From Kibdelosporangium philippinense (GTDB lineage: Bacteria; Actinomycetota; Actinomycetes; Mycobacteriales; Pseudonocardiaceae), in the NCBI RefSeq assembly GCF_021390435.2, contig NZ_JAJVCN010000003.1, positions 2,113,501 through 2,177,500 on the forward strand: a stretch of 64,000 nt of DNA, given 5' to 3'. This document shows, one piece after another, positions 42,209 through 50,829 of this stretch (positions within the stretch are counted from its first letter, which is position 1; every line of letters begins with the position of its first letter). The notes below the pieces were generated by a model. The model saw only the letters and a program-made list of their open reading frames with translations. It made no database searches and had not been told where the DNA came from. Made by a program: the position numbers and the translations under genes.

Positions 42209-43986
42209 GTCAGACCCGTACCGAACGGGAAGAGAACCTCTGCGGGGTCGGCTTTCGGCACGTTCACCGGCAGCTTGCCCTTGGGGGAGGTCTTGCCGAG
42301 GATCACCTTGGCCAGCGACACCATGGAGATGTCACGCCAGGCGTACGTGGTGATCCACGTTGGCACGTCGACGAAAGCGGGGTCGTAGGGCACCTGCGCG
42401 GCGACCGCGATGACCGGTTTGCCGGTCTGCACCAGCCTGGTGAGCAAGGTGCGCTGTGCTGCCGATGTCCGCAGACCGTTCGTCAGCACGACCACGAGGT
42501 CCGAGCTGTTCGCGGCCGCGACTGCCTGATCGATGACCGCGGCCGTTGGCGCGGCTCCGGTCGACAAAGCCGTTCCGCCGAGCTCCTTGGCCAGCGTCGC
42601 AACCGGTTCAGCAGGCTTGCCAGGGAAACCTGGGTTGTTCCAGCCGGTGACGAGAACCTTGCCCGGGTCGCCCTTGATCGGCAGCACCTTGGCGTCGTTA
42701 CGCAACACCGTGACCGTACGGTCGCTGATCCGCTGGATTTCGGCCAGATTCTGTTTGGTGCCCACCTCACGCGGCAGCGCGCGTTCGTCGGCGAACGGCT
42801 GGAGGAAGACGCCTCGCTTCCACTTCTGCTTGAGGATCCGCAGCACGCTCTGGTTGATCCGCTCCTCGCTGATCCGGCCACTGCGCACGGCATCGAGCAC
42901 GCCGGTGATCGTGGTCTGCAGATCCGGCGGCATCAGCATCTGGTCAACGCCAGCTTCCAAAGCCAGTACGGGGATCTCGGCGTCCGGGTGCTTGTCCCGC
43001 ACACCCTGCATCGCCAGCGAGTCGGTGACGATGACACCGTCGTACTTCAGCTCGTTGCGCAGGATGTCGGTCATGAACCGCTTGGAAAGAGTGGCGGGTT
43101 CACCCGATGAATCGATCTTCGGCACGGCGATGTGCGCGGTCATGATCGAGTCGATGCCCGCGGCGATCGCGGCCTTGAACGGCGGCAGATCGGTCTTGCG
43201 CCACTCCTCCTCGGTCCGGTTGATCGTCGGAAGGCCATAGTGCGAATCGTCGGCCGCATCCCCATGACCAGGGAAATGCTTGGCAGCAGCGGAAACGGTG
43301 TCGCCCGGCCACCCGGCCCGCTGATACCCAGCGACCTGGGCGGAAACCATCTGGCCAGCGAGGTTGGGATCGGAGGAGAACGACCGTGCCGCGATGATCG
43401 GGTTGATCGGGTTGGAGTTGACGTCCGCGACGGGTGCGAAGTTCTGGTTGATCCCCATAGCCCGCAGCTCATGGCCACTGATCGAGGCCAACCGCTTGGC
43501 ATCCTGAGGGTTGCGCGTCGCACCAACAGCCATCGCACTCGGGTACTCACTGGCAGGCGCGACGACCCTGGTGACGTTGCCGCCCTCCTGGTCAATCGAG
43601 ATCAGCAACGGGATACGCGCGCCTGACGTCAAAGCCGCGCGCTGCAAACCGTTGGAGAAATGGGTGAGCTGCACGGGATCGTCGACGTTGTCCGTGCCCG
43701 CGTTGTTGAAGTAGATGACGCCGCCGACCTGATAGCGCTGCACGACCTGCGCAGGCGTGTCGACGCCATAGCGCTTCTTGTTCTCCGGATGCGCTTCGTC
43801 GGCGGATTTACCCCAGACCGTCGCGACGAACAGCTGTCCGACCCGTTGCTCCAACGTCATGTGCCGCAAGGCGGCGTCGGCCCAGCTCGTCATGGCATCT
43901 GCTTCCGGCGCGGCGGAAGCGGGAGTGGTGACGGCGGCCAGGGCCGTGACCGCGGCCAACGTAGGCGGGATCCAGCGACGTGACAC
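42202..43986 (-). CDS. nagZ: Beta-N-acetylglucosaminidase NagZ (GH3), exported
   Basis: 594 residues with a signal peptide. The NagZ-type GH3 signature KHFPGHGDAADDSHYGLP holds the Asp/His acid-base dyad; the nucleophile Asp is in GVIVTDSLAMQGV. SIDQEGGNVTRV and ARSFSSDPN also match. A C-terminal alpha/beta sandwich domain (residues 390-594) is present, as in the Bacillus NagZ. It removes GlcNAc from muropeptides outside the cell. First gene of the locus; an upstream palindrome at 44013-44041 is a likely operator. Confidence 0.92.
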   Translation of the reverse strand: MSRRWIPPTLAAVTALAAVTTPASAAPEADAMTSWADAALRHMTLEQRVGQLFVATVWGKSADEAHPENKKRYGVDTPAQVVQRYQVGGVIYFNNAGTDNVDDPVQLTHFSNGLQRAALTSGARIPLLISIDQEGGNVTRVVAPASEYPSAMAVGATRNPQDAKRLASISGHELRAMGINQNFAPVADVNSNPINPIIAARSFSSDPNLAGQMVSAQVAGYQRAGWPGDTVSAAAKHFPGHGDAADDSHYGLPTINRTEEEWRKTDLPPFKAAIAAGIDSIMTAHIAVPKIDSSGEPATLSKRFMTDILRNELKYDGVIVTDSLAMQGVRDKHPDAEIPVLALEAGVDQMLMPPDLQTTITGVLDAVRSGRISEERINQSVLRILKQKWKRGVFLQPFADERALPREVGTKQNLAEIQRISDRTVTVLRNDAKVLPIKGDPGKVLVTGWNNPGFPGKPAEPVATLAKELGGTALSTGAAPTAAVIDQAVAAANSSDLVVVLTNGLRTSAAQRTLLTRLVQTGKPVIAVAAQVPYDPAFVDVPTWITTYAWRDISMVSLAKVILGKTSPKGKLPVNVPKADPAEVLFPFGTGLTW

Positions 43987-44012
43987 CTCTGCCTCCCTGG
44001 AGGCGTAAGATT

Positions 44013-44041
44013 CTTACCGATTCGGAGCTTCAATCGGTAAG
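44013..44041. promoter_or_regulatory. Palindrome upstream of nagZ (candidate MurR operator)
   Basis: CTTACCGATT and AATCGGTAAG, perfect 10-bp arms with a 9-base spacer, 27 bases before the nagZ start. On the minus strand GTAAG is followed by AATC, and GTAAG followed by TTTC recurs upstream of murR, suggesting a shared binder. Confidence 0.5.
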
Positions 44042-44722
44042 TTACCCACGTCACTTGAGGGAAGCAAAGAGCCAAACGGCGGTGTTTGCTTGCTTCGACG
44101 CCACGCTACCCGCATCCAACGAAGCAGGATGATCCCCAGACTGAAGAGATCGTGGCAGAAAGCTGTGCTGGTCAAAGCTCAACGCAACCGCGCTGGGTCG
44201 CAACGAGCTCGCACCGTGGGGTTTGGGGGCTCGGCCCCCAAAGTAATCCGGTTTTGAGCCGAGGGAAGCGAGCGCAGCGAGCGAACAAGGCTCAAAACCA
44301 AAACCGGCGGCGCCCGCTGACTTGCGAAAGTCTGCGAGCGCCGCCGCCAAGCGCGAACGTCTCGGGTTACCAAGCGTGCAACTCACGTCGTACTCACTGG
44401 GCCTCGGCGCCCGGCGTCCCGGTACGCAGTCCCTTGACGACAAGCCTCCCGCGGCGTGCTGCGCGTGGGTGCCCGGAGTCCGCGCACGGAGCTCTGTCAG
44501 GGTGGACCAAGCTTCTCTTCGTTTGGTCCCGGGCTGTTCAGAGGTCCGCACTAACTTTGTACCTAGTGAGCGCGGTCACTTCAAGGGCACGGACGGGTGC
44601 ACCGGTACAGAGTCTGTAAGCGGTAGATCAACACGCCTCGTGGTCGAACGGCCCATAGCTAGCTGGCATGTGGCTGTCATCGCTACCTCCGACCGGGCTA
44701 TCGGCATCCCCCACACGGAGGA
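44042..44722. other. Gene-poor region between nagZ promoter and the HAD phosphatase
   Basis: No credible coding region. 44167-44242 is a dispersed repeat with a GGGGGCTCGGCCCCC snap-back; the rest includes a hairpin around GGACCAA...TTGGTCC (44501-44528). Open frames are Arg/Ser-rich shadows. I looked for tmRNA, RNase P and tRNA signatures and saw none. Confidence 0.5.
44167..44242. repeat. Dispersed ~78-bp GC-rich repeat, copy 1
   Basis: Begins GCTGGTCAAAGCTCAACG and ends GGGGGCTCGGCCCCC. The copy at 62593-62670 aligns along its length with substitutions. Confidence 0.55.
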
Positions 44723-45526
44723 CTATTTGCGCCTCCGCCGCCGGATGCCGTACCAAGTCGCTCCAGCAGCTGCCGCAACACCAAGGCTCGCCGCGGTGAT
44801 GGCGACGGCGGTCCCGGACGGCATCTGGATCCTCGACCGGAGCGAAACAGGCTTCGAGAAGGTCAGCACGGGCCAACCCCGCTCGGTCGCGAGCTTCTTC
44901 AACCCGCGGTCCGGATTGACCGTCGCCGGGTGCCCAACCACTTCGAGCATGGGAACGTCCGTGATCGAGTCGCTGTAGGCATAGCAGGCGGACAAGTCGT
45001 AGTTGTTCTCCACGGCCAGCTGCTTCATCGCCACGGCCTTGTTCTCGCCGTAGCAGTAGAACTCGATCTCCCCGGTGTAGCGGCCGTCCTCGGCCACCAT
45101 CTGAGTACCGACACTGTCGGTAGCTCCGATCATGCGGGCAATCGGGCGCACGATCTCCTCACCTGAGGCGGAAACAACGACAACATCATGCCCCTGCGCC
45201 TTGTGGTCGGTGATCAGTTCGGCGGCCTCGGCGTAGATCAACGGATCCACGATGTCGTGCAGCGTCTCCTCGACGATGGCGCGGACCTGCCCGATGTCCC
45301 ACCCCTCGCACAGCGCGGTGAGGTGCGCCCGCATCCGGTCCACCTGGTCGGCGTCGGCGCCGGACTGCATGAAGACGAACTGGGCGTACGCGCTCTTCAG
45401 CACGGCCCGGCGGTTGATCAGGCCGCCCTGGAAGAACGGACGGCTGAAAGCCAGCGTGCTCGACTTGGCGATGACCGTCTTGTCCAGGTCGAAGAACGCG
45501 GCGACCCGCTTCGTCGCATCGGTCAT
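44723..45526 (-). CDS. HAD-IB family phosphatase (Rv3661/SerB-like)
   Basis: 267 residues from ATG 45526. HAD motifs: FFDLDKTVIAKSS (nucleophile Asp), VVVSASGEEIV, Lys in GENKAVAMKQL and YSDSITDVPMLEVVG. A C-terminal membrane segment (AVAITAASLGVAAAAGATW) and basic tail RRRRRK anchor it. The type hydrolyses small phosphomonoesters and is often mis-called phosphoserine phosphatase. It is divergent from the 6C RNA, as Rv3661 is from B11 in mycobacteria. Confidence 0.85.
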   Translation of the reverse strand: MTDATKRVAAFFDLDKTVIAKSSTLAFSRPFFQGGLINRRAVLKSAYAQFVFMQSGADADQVDRMRAHLTALCEGWDIGQVRAIVEETLHDIVDPLIYAEAAELITDHKAQGHDVVVVSASGEEIVRPIARMIGATDSVGTQMVAEDGRYTGEIEFYCYGENKAVAMKQLAVENNYDLSACYAYSDSITDVPMLEVVGHPATVNPDRGLKKLATERGWPVLTFSKPVSLRSRIQMPSGTAVAITAASLGVAAAAGATWYGIRRRRRK

Positions 45527-45640
45527 AACCCCAGCATATGCCCCGTCTGGCGGACCCCTACATGGTCGGTGTGCATAAGACACACCAATAAAAACCTGTA
45601 TCCGTGACCACGAGCGCGCGGGAAGGAGATACAGTAAGAG

Positions 45641-45735
45641 CGTCCGGTCTTCGACACCGGGCCGGTTCAGTCCGACCCCCCGGGACTGAACCTATTGACG
45701 ACCCCCGTCCCTCCCCCCTGGCGGGGGTCGTCCCA
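45641..45735 (+). ncRNA. 6C small RNA (B11 type)
   Basis: Two adjacent hairpins, each with six or more C in the loop: GGTTCAGTCC/GGACTGAACC at 45664-45692 (loop with CCCCCC) and GACGACCCCCG/CGGGGGTCGTC at 45697-45732 (loop with CCTCCCCCC). The promoter element TACAGT at 45630-45635 puts the start near 45641, giving about 95 bases. Adjacent to the HAD-IB gene, as B11 lies beside Rv3661 in M. tuberculosis. 6C RNAs act on mRNAs through the C-rich loops and affect growth. Confidence 0.85.
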
Positions 45736-46309
45736 TATCCACACCCGTTGCGCAGCCAGCGAATCCGCCACCAGGTCCACGCCCGGATAAATTCTACGTC
45801 AACGTAGAAATATCCGGTCACCGGGTCGGACACCAAGTCTCGACACCGTGTCGATTCCAACGAATGCACTGCACGGGAACAACTTCCCGGACCATTCGGG
45901 CGGACGGAGGGGCAGCCATGCCCGGTCACTGAGCCGTCTCGGCGGGTGGAGCTTGTCGAGTCGTCCACTATGGACGCCGAAGGCGCGGCCACCGCTGGCT
46001 CACCCTCGACGAGACCCGGCCACCGCGCTCGCGCGGCCCAACTCTGGCCGCGGTGCCCCATGAAGATCTCTTAGTCCTCGCCAGCTTCCGCCAAGTCCGG
46101 CCGCCTTGTGCACGAAGTCCTCGACACGCCCCCAACTTCACCTGAGTCCGATCATGGCTTCCTCATAAGGCCCTTCGGCACCTTCCCGCACTTCCATCGA
46201 TTCCGCGCATTGTGCCCATCGCAAGCCGTCGCGCCCAATCAACTTCATCGAATAAAAACCGCTATCGCCTCAACCGAATAACCCCCAATTCGTCGCTCCA
46301 CGTCATTCC
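45736..46309. other. Gap between the 6C RNA and the ISL3 element
   Basis: No convincing gene. A perfect 8-bp-armed palindrome TTCTACGT-CA-ACGTAGAA lies at 45792-45809, an operator-like site. A 36-codon minus frame (46138-46248, MKLIGRDGLRWAQCAESMEV...) is coherent but has no ribosome site. In mycobacteria the next gene would be the septum-site protein ssd; it is not here, possibly displaced by the IS. Confidence 0.45.
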
Positions 46310-47771
46310 GGCTCTTCGAATTTGACCGGGGTTTGAACTGGTCGTGATGTTGCTGGGGGCAGCCAGTGGCAAGGGCCCGTGACTCTGTGAGTGATCATGT
46401 CTGTTGTCGAAGCAGAACGATCACAACAGAAGAGCCACGGGCATGGTCAACGATACGACCCGTCTGCTGGGCCTTGCCGGTCTGGCTGTCGTTCGGGTCG
46501 AGGACGCAGTACATGATGGGCCGGTCGTGCACCTGGTTACCGCGGACGAGCAGGCTTGTATCTGCCCGGGATGTGGAGTGCGGGCGAGGCGGGTCAAGGG
46601 GTGGGTGACGACCAGCCCGAGAGATCTGCCGGTGGCCGGCCGGCCTGTCGAGCTGCGGTGGTGTAAGCGTCGGTGGCACTGTGACCAGCAGGGATGCGAC
46701 AGGAAGACGTTCACCGAGGCGATCGGGGAGATTCCGGCTCGAGCCCGGGTGACCACTCGGTTGCGGCAGGCGGCCGGTGCGGCGGTGGCCGATGGTGGGC
46801 GCACGATCGTGCAAGCCGCGCGTGATCACGGCCTGTCCTGGCCGGTGGTCTCGGCCGCGTTCACCGCACACGCCACGGCGGTGCTGCCGGACAAGCCGCA
46901 ACCGGTGGCGGTGCTGGGGATCGACGAGATCCGCCGGGGCCGTCCACAATGGACCTGGAACGACGAACAGCAGTGCTGGGAGATCACGGTGGATCGCTGG
47001 CATGTCGGGTTCGTGGACCTGGCGGGCGGGCAGGGGCTGCTCGGGCAGGTCGAGGGCCGCACCAGTGTGGCCGTGCGGGACTGGCTCACCCAGTGGGATG
47101 AGGCCTGGCGTCAGGGCGTCCGGGTCGTGGCGATCGATATGTGCACGGTTTTCAAGGCCGCGGCCCGTGCCGCGTTACCGCAGGCCAGGCTGGTCGTGGA
47201 CCACTTTCATCTCGTGCAGTTGGCCAACCAGGCCCTCACCGAGGTACGTCGCAGGGTCACCCTGCAGGTGCGGGGCAGGCGAGGACGGAAAGGCAACCGC
47301 GAATGGGAACTGCGCAACCGGCTGACCCGCTCCGCCGCCCGGATGCACGAGCAGCACCTGGACCCCATGATCGACGATCTTCGCGCGCTGCCCGCGGTAA
47401 TCGGGACGCCGATCCTGGCCGCGTGGAACGCCAAGGAAGACCTGCTCGATCTGCTTGCCCTGGCCCGCACCCACCCGGACCGGGCCACGATCTGGGCCCG
47501 ATTGTCCCGGTTCTACGAGCGGTGCGCCGCCTCGGGCCTACCCGAACTGGAGCGTCTGGCCGGCACGGTCTCGGCCTGGTGGCCCGAAATCCTCGCCTTC
47601 CTCGACACCGACATCACCAACGCCGGATCCGAAGGCACCAACCGTGTCATCAAAACCGTCGCCCGCGACGCCTACGGTTTCCGCAACCCCGCCAGCCAGC
47701 GACTCCGCACCCGTTGCGCCACCACCCGCAAAGCCCGAGGATGCCTCAACCCCGCATAACTTCGAAGAGCC
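46310..47771 (+). mobile_element. Complete ISL3-family element
   Basis: Terminal inverted repeats start GGCTCTTCGAA at 46310 and end TTCGAAGAGCC at 47771, with further partial pairing inward. One transposase fills it. No direct repeat was found in the flanks. It is not closely related to the ISL3 relic at 1-1219. Confidence 0.85.
46443..47759 (+). CDS. ISL3-family transposase
   Basis: 438 residues from ATG 46443. N-terminal zinc knuckle CICPGCGVRARRVKGW and CDQQGCDRKTFTEAIGEI are followed by a helix-turn-helix region and a DDE core: GIDEIRRGRPQ, AIDMCTVFKAAARAALP and the C-terminal Glu in GSEGTNRVIKTVARDAYGFRN, a classical ISL3 end. Intact; the element may be mobile. Confidence 0.9.
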   Translation: MVNDTTRLLGLAGLAVVRVEDAVHDGPVVHLVTADEQACICPGCGVRARRVKGWVTTSPRDLPVAGRPVELRWCKRRWHCDQQGCDRKTFTEAIGEIPARARVTTRLRQAAGAAVADGGRTIVQAARDHGLSWPVVSAAFTAHATAVLPDKPQPVAVLGIDEIRRGRPQWTWNDEQQCWEITVDRWHVGFVDLAGGQGLLGQVEGRTSVAVRDWLTQWDEAWRQGVRVVAIDMCTVFKAAARAALPQARLVVDHFHLVQLANQALTEVRRRVTLQVRGRRGRKGNREWELRNRLTRSAARMHEQHLDPMIDDLRALPAVIGTPILAAWNAKEDLLDLLALARTHPDRATIWARLSRFYERCAASGLPELERLAGTVSAWWPEILAFLDTDITNAGSEGTNRVIKTVARDAYGFRNPASQRLRTRCATTRKARGCLNPA

Positions 47772-48106
47772 CCCTTGGTCGGTGCTTCGCACCTTCTCTC
47801 GGGTCGCCGGTTTGTTATTTCGGGGGTCCACAATCCCTGCGACACGTGCTCCTGCCGACCCGGCGCTGATTGCTTTTCGCTTTTGCCAGCACCTCTCCTC
47901 TGGTCAGCGCTTCGCGCTTTCCGCGTCCATGAGGCCTGCGCGGATAGGGGCTTTGGTCCCCAGGAGGAGCACTGAAAGTCATAAAGATATAACGAGGTTG
48001 CGGCCGATTGGGTGAATGTTGAGGGTTCAACTCACGGTGGGTAACGGGCGGGGTGATCAGATACGAGTAGTCCGTGAGTGTTCGCTTACGGGTGGGAGGA
48101 CCCCAG
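47772..48106. other. Gap before the two-TM protein gene
   Basis: No gene that I can support. The segment contains low-quality GC-rich sequence (minus-strand open frames are Arg/Lys-rich) and, near its end, the ribosome site GGGAGGA for the next gene. Confidence 0.45.
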
Positions 48107-48337
48107 ATGAGTAGCCTTTCCACTGTTGGTCCCGGGTTGTGGCCGCATGTCGTGCGGGCTGCCACTGTCTCCGTCTTCGTTACTTTCCTTGTTGTCCTTG
48201 GGTTTCTTGTTCCTTTTTGGATTGTTCTTGTCGTTGCCGCTGGTCTCGTTGTCGCTGCTCGTGTCGTCTTGGCTTTTCGGGCTGCCGCTCGCAAGGTTGA
48301 GCTGATCATCGCTGAGGAGCTTCCGCCAACTGGATGA
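48107..48337 (+). CDS. Small two-TM membrane protein
   Basis: 76 residues from ATG 48107 with GGGAGGA 6 bases before. Two membrane segments, VSVFVTFLVVLGFLVPFWIV and VVAAGLVVAARVVLAF, and a short polar tail (KVELIIAEELPPTG). It uses many T-ending codons (TTTCCTTGTTGTCCTTGG), unlike its neighbours, which suggests transfer or relaxed selection. It is followed within 60 bases by the peptidase gene. Function unknown. Confidence 0.65.
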   Translation: MSSLSTVGPGLWPHVVRAATVSVFVTFLVVLGFLVPFWIVLVVAAGLVVAARVVLAFRAAARKVELIIAEELPPTG

Positions 48338-48398
48338 CCGTCAGTCAGTGATTTGGCGTGTCAACAAAATCTTCAGTGGGATGAGGCAGGATCGACCT

Positions 48399-50240
48399 GT
48401 GACGAAGCATCCCGCAGCAGCGGAGCCCGAGCAGCTGTTCACCGACGCGGAAGCCGACGCGCGGTGGCGAGCGAGGTTCCGGGCAGCTCGTGTCAGCCTG
48501 CCTGAATGGGCCCGTGACGCGCCCGACCGCAATGTTTACACCTCCAACGCCAGCGGGGTGTGGGAGACATACGCATGGGACCGCCTGACCGGCAACCACC
48601 GGCAGGTCACGGACCGCCCGAACGGCACGTACAACTCGACCATCAGCCCCGACGGCGAGTCCATCTGGTGGTTCGCGGACACCGATGGTGACGAGTTCGG
48701 CAACTGGGTGGTCGAGCCGTTCGCCGGGCGGCCGATCGACGAGGAGGCCAAGGCCGCGATCGCCGAGGTTCCGCGTGGTTATCCCGCTGGTCTTGAGATC
48801 GGGCGGGCGGTCACCTCGATCGCGATCTCCAATGACGACGGCACCACGATCGTTGTCTCCCGGGATGCGAAGCCCGGTCAGGTGATCTACCGCAACGAGA
48901 ACGACGCCGGGGTGTCCGGGCTTTCGCGCGACGAGCAGTACCTGGTCATTTCGCACTCGGAACACGGCGACAACAGGCATCCGGCGCTCCGGGTTGTCAC
49001 CACGACCGGCGAGACCGTCACCGAGAAATGGGACGGCAAGGGCAAAGGGCTCGACGCTATCGGGTTCAGCCCGGTCGAAGGTGATCCGCGCCTGCTTGTC
49101 CTGCATGAACGGCATGGCCGCGAGGAACTTCTGATCTGGGACGTGGTCGCGGACACCGAGACCGAGATCAGCCTCGATCTGCCTGGCGAGCTCAATGCCA
49201 CCTGGTATCCGGATGGCCGGTCGCTTCTGGTCGTGCACACGCACCAGGCGCGCAATACGTTGCACCGCTACGAGATCGAGACCGACTCTCTATCCCTTTT
49301 GGACACTCCGGCTGGGACGGTCGGATCCGCTGGCGTGCGGCCTGACGGAACCATCGAGTACTCGTGGTCCTCTGCGGCTGAGCCGTCGATGATCCGGGCG
49401 TTGCACGTGGACGGGACCGACCGAGTCCTGTTGACGCCGCCAGGCGACCGGGCTCCGGGCAGTGTCAACCTCACGGATGCCTTTGTGGCAAGCGAAGGCG
49501 GTGAGGTGCATGCCCTCATCGCGCGGCCCGCGGACGCGCCGGACGGTCCGTTGCCGACCGTGTTCAGCCTGCACGGCGGGCCGCATTCTGCTGACGAGGA
49601 CAGGTTTTCCGCGTATCGCGCGGCGTGGATCGATGCTGGTTTCGCCGTGGTGCACGTGAATTATCGCGGTTCGACGGGTTACGGCTCGGCGTGGCGGGAC
49701 GCGATCGAAGGCCGTCCTGGCCTGACCGAACTCGAAGACGTTGCCGCCGTGCACAAATGGGCGGTCAGCACAGGGCTCGCTGATCCAGACAAGTGTGTGG
49801 TGACGGGCGCGTCCTGGGGTGGATACCTCAGCCTGCTCGCCGCAGGGATCCAGCCGGACAAATGGGCTGCGGCCGTCGGCGGCGTGCCGGTGGCCGACTA
49901 CTTCGCCGCCTACGAGGACGAAATGGAGCCGCTGCGCGCGTTCGACCGCGCGCTGTTCGGCGGGTCACCGGAGGAATTGCCTGAGCTGTACCGGGAATGC
50001 TCGCCGATGACGTACATCGACCAGGTTCGCGCGCCGATCCTGATCTGGGCGGGCGAGAACGATCCGCGGTGCCCGATCCGGCAGATCGACAACTACCTCA
50101 ACCGGCTTGCCGAGCGCGGCGCCACATACGAGGAGTTCCGGTACGACGCCGGGCACGGCTCGCTCGTGGTCGCCGAGATGATCAAGCAGGTCGCCATCGA
50201 GGTGCACTTCGTGATGCGGATGCTCGGCGTCACCAAGTAG
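48399..50240 (+). CDS. S9 prolyl-oligopeptidase-type peptidase
   Basis: 613 residues from GTG 48399 after GAGGCAGGA. A beta-propeller N-terminal domain (residues 20-350, repeats such as GIDAIGFSPVEGDPRLLV) is followed by an alpha/beta hydrolase: GASWGGYLSLLAAG (Ser), WAGENDPRCPI (Asp) and DAGHGSL (His). HGGPHSADEDRFSAYRAAW is the usual oxyanion segment. It cleaves short peptides, probably in the cytosol, as no signal peptide is present. Confidence 0.88.
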   Translation: MTKHPAAAEPEQLFTDAEADARWRARFRAARVSLPEWARDAPDRNVYTSNASGVWETYAWDRLTGNHRQVTDRPNGTYNSTISPDGESIWWFADTDGDEFGNWVVEPFAGRPIDEEAKAAIAEVPRGYPAGLEIGRAVTSIAISNDDGTTIVVSRDAKPGQVIYRNENDAGVSGLSRDEQYLVISHSEHGDNRHPALRVVTTTGETVTEKWDGKGKGLDAIGFSPVEGDPRLLVLHERHGREELLIWDVVADTETEISLDLPGELNATWYPDGRSLLVVHTHQARNTLHRYEIETDSLSLLDTPAGTVGSAGVRPDGTIEYSWSSAAEPSMIRALHVDGTDRVLLTPPGDRAPGSVNLTDAFVASEGGEVHALIARPADAPDGPLPTVFSLHGGPHSADEDRFSAYRAAWIDAGFAVVHVNYRGSTGYGSAWRDAIEGRPGLTELEDVAAVHKWAVSTGLADPDKCVVTGASWGGYLSLLAAGIQPDKWAAAVGGVPVADYFAAYEDEMEPLRAFDRALFGGSPEELPELYRECSPMTYIDQVRAPILIWAGENDPRCPIRQIDNYLNRLAERGATYEEFRYDAGHGSLVVAEMIKQVAIEVHFVMRMLGVTK

Positions 50241-50246
50241 ACAGGG

Positions 50247-50295
50247 AGCTGCCCCGCGTACGCACCTCCCTGCAAGATGCGCACGTGGGGCAGCT
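50247..50295. terminator. Bidirectional terminator between peptidase and dps
   Basis: Arms AGCTGCCCC and GGGGCAGCT (50247-50255 and 50286-50294) with an inner pairing of GCGT and ACGT, placed between two convergent genes. Confidence 0.65.
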
Positions 50296-50307
50296 TCTCC
50301 GAGCGAG

Positions 50308-50784
50308 CTAGGCCAGCTGGGCCTGCCACATCCAGTGGGCCTGCTCGAGGTCTTTGGCTATGTCGATCAACAGATCCTGGGTGACGAGGTCGGCCTTGTC
50401 GGTCTCGTCGATCCGCGCACGCAGGCGTTTGATCAGCGCTTCGAGCGTGCTGACGATCGCCTTCACGGTCTGGTCGTCGGACAGCCAGCCGTCTGGGTAG
50501 TCGGGTATCCCTGAACTCGCCACGACGGTCTTGGCTTTGCCGTTGGGGGAAACACCGATCGCGTTGGCACGTTCGGCGACCTCGTCGACGTAGGTGCGTG
50601 CCGTCGAGACCAGTTCGTCCAGCTGCAAGTGGGTGCTACGGAAGTTCTTGCCGACCACGTTCCAGTGCGCCTGCTTGGCGACAAGCGAAAGGTCGACCAG
50701 GTCGACGAGGGTCGCCTGCAGGATGGCACCGGTGGTCTTCTTGTCCGCCTCCGGCAGCGGACTGGTGATCGGGGACTTGCTCAC
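50308..50784 (-). CDS. dps: Dps-family ferritin-like protein
   Basis: 158 residues from GTG 50784 with GAGGAGGCG ahead. The ferroxidase segment KQAHWNVVGKNFRSTHLQLDEL carries the inter-subunit His and Asp/Glu ligands; ARTYVDEVAERANAIGVSPNG and DLLIDIAKDLEQAHWMW follow. Dps dodecamers oxidise and store iron and shield DNA from peroxide. It is next to an Ohr gene on the same strand (45 bases between), a small oxidative-stress unit. Confidence 0.92.
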   Translation of the reverse strand: MSKSPITSPLPEADKKTTGAILQATLVDLVDLSLVAKQAHWNVVGKNFRSTHLQLDELVSTARTYVDEVAERANAIGVSPNGKAKTVVASSGIPDYPDGWLSDDQTVKAIVSTLEALIKRLRARIDETDKADLVTQDLLIDIAKDLEQAHWMWQAQLA

Positions 50785-50829
50785 TGCACATCGCCTCCTC
50801 ACCAGAAGACCTACCCGGTGCCTGTGGCG

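Noticed and set aside
44440..44720. Possible tmRNA or RNase P RNA
   Set aside because: I saw no tRNA-like acceptor end, no tag-peptide frame and no conserved RNase P core.
45558..46061. 167-residue minus ORF
   Set aside because: It runs antisense through the 6C RNA and has no ribosome site or domain.
46302..47779. Target duplication flanking the ISL3 element
   Set aside because: The 8 bases on each side (GTCATTCC and CCCTTGGT) do not match.
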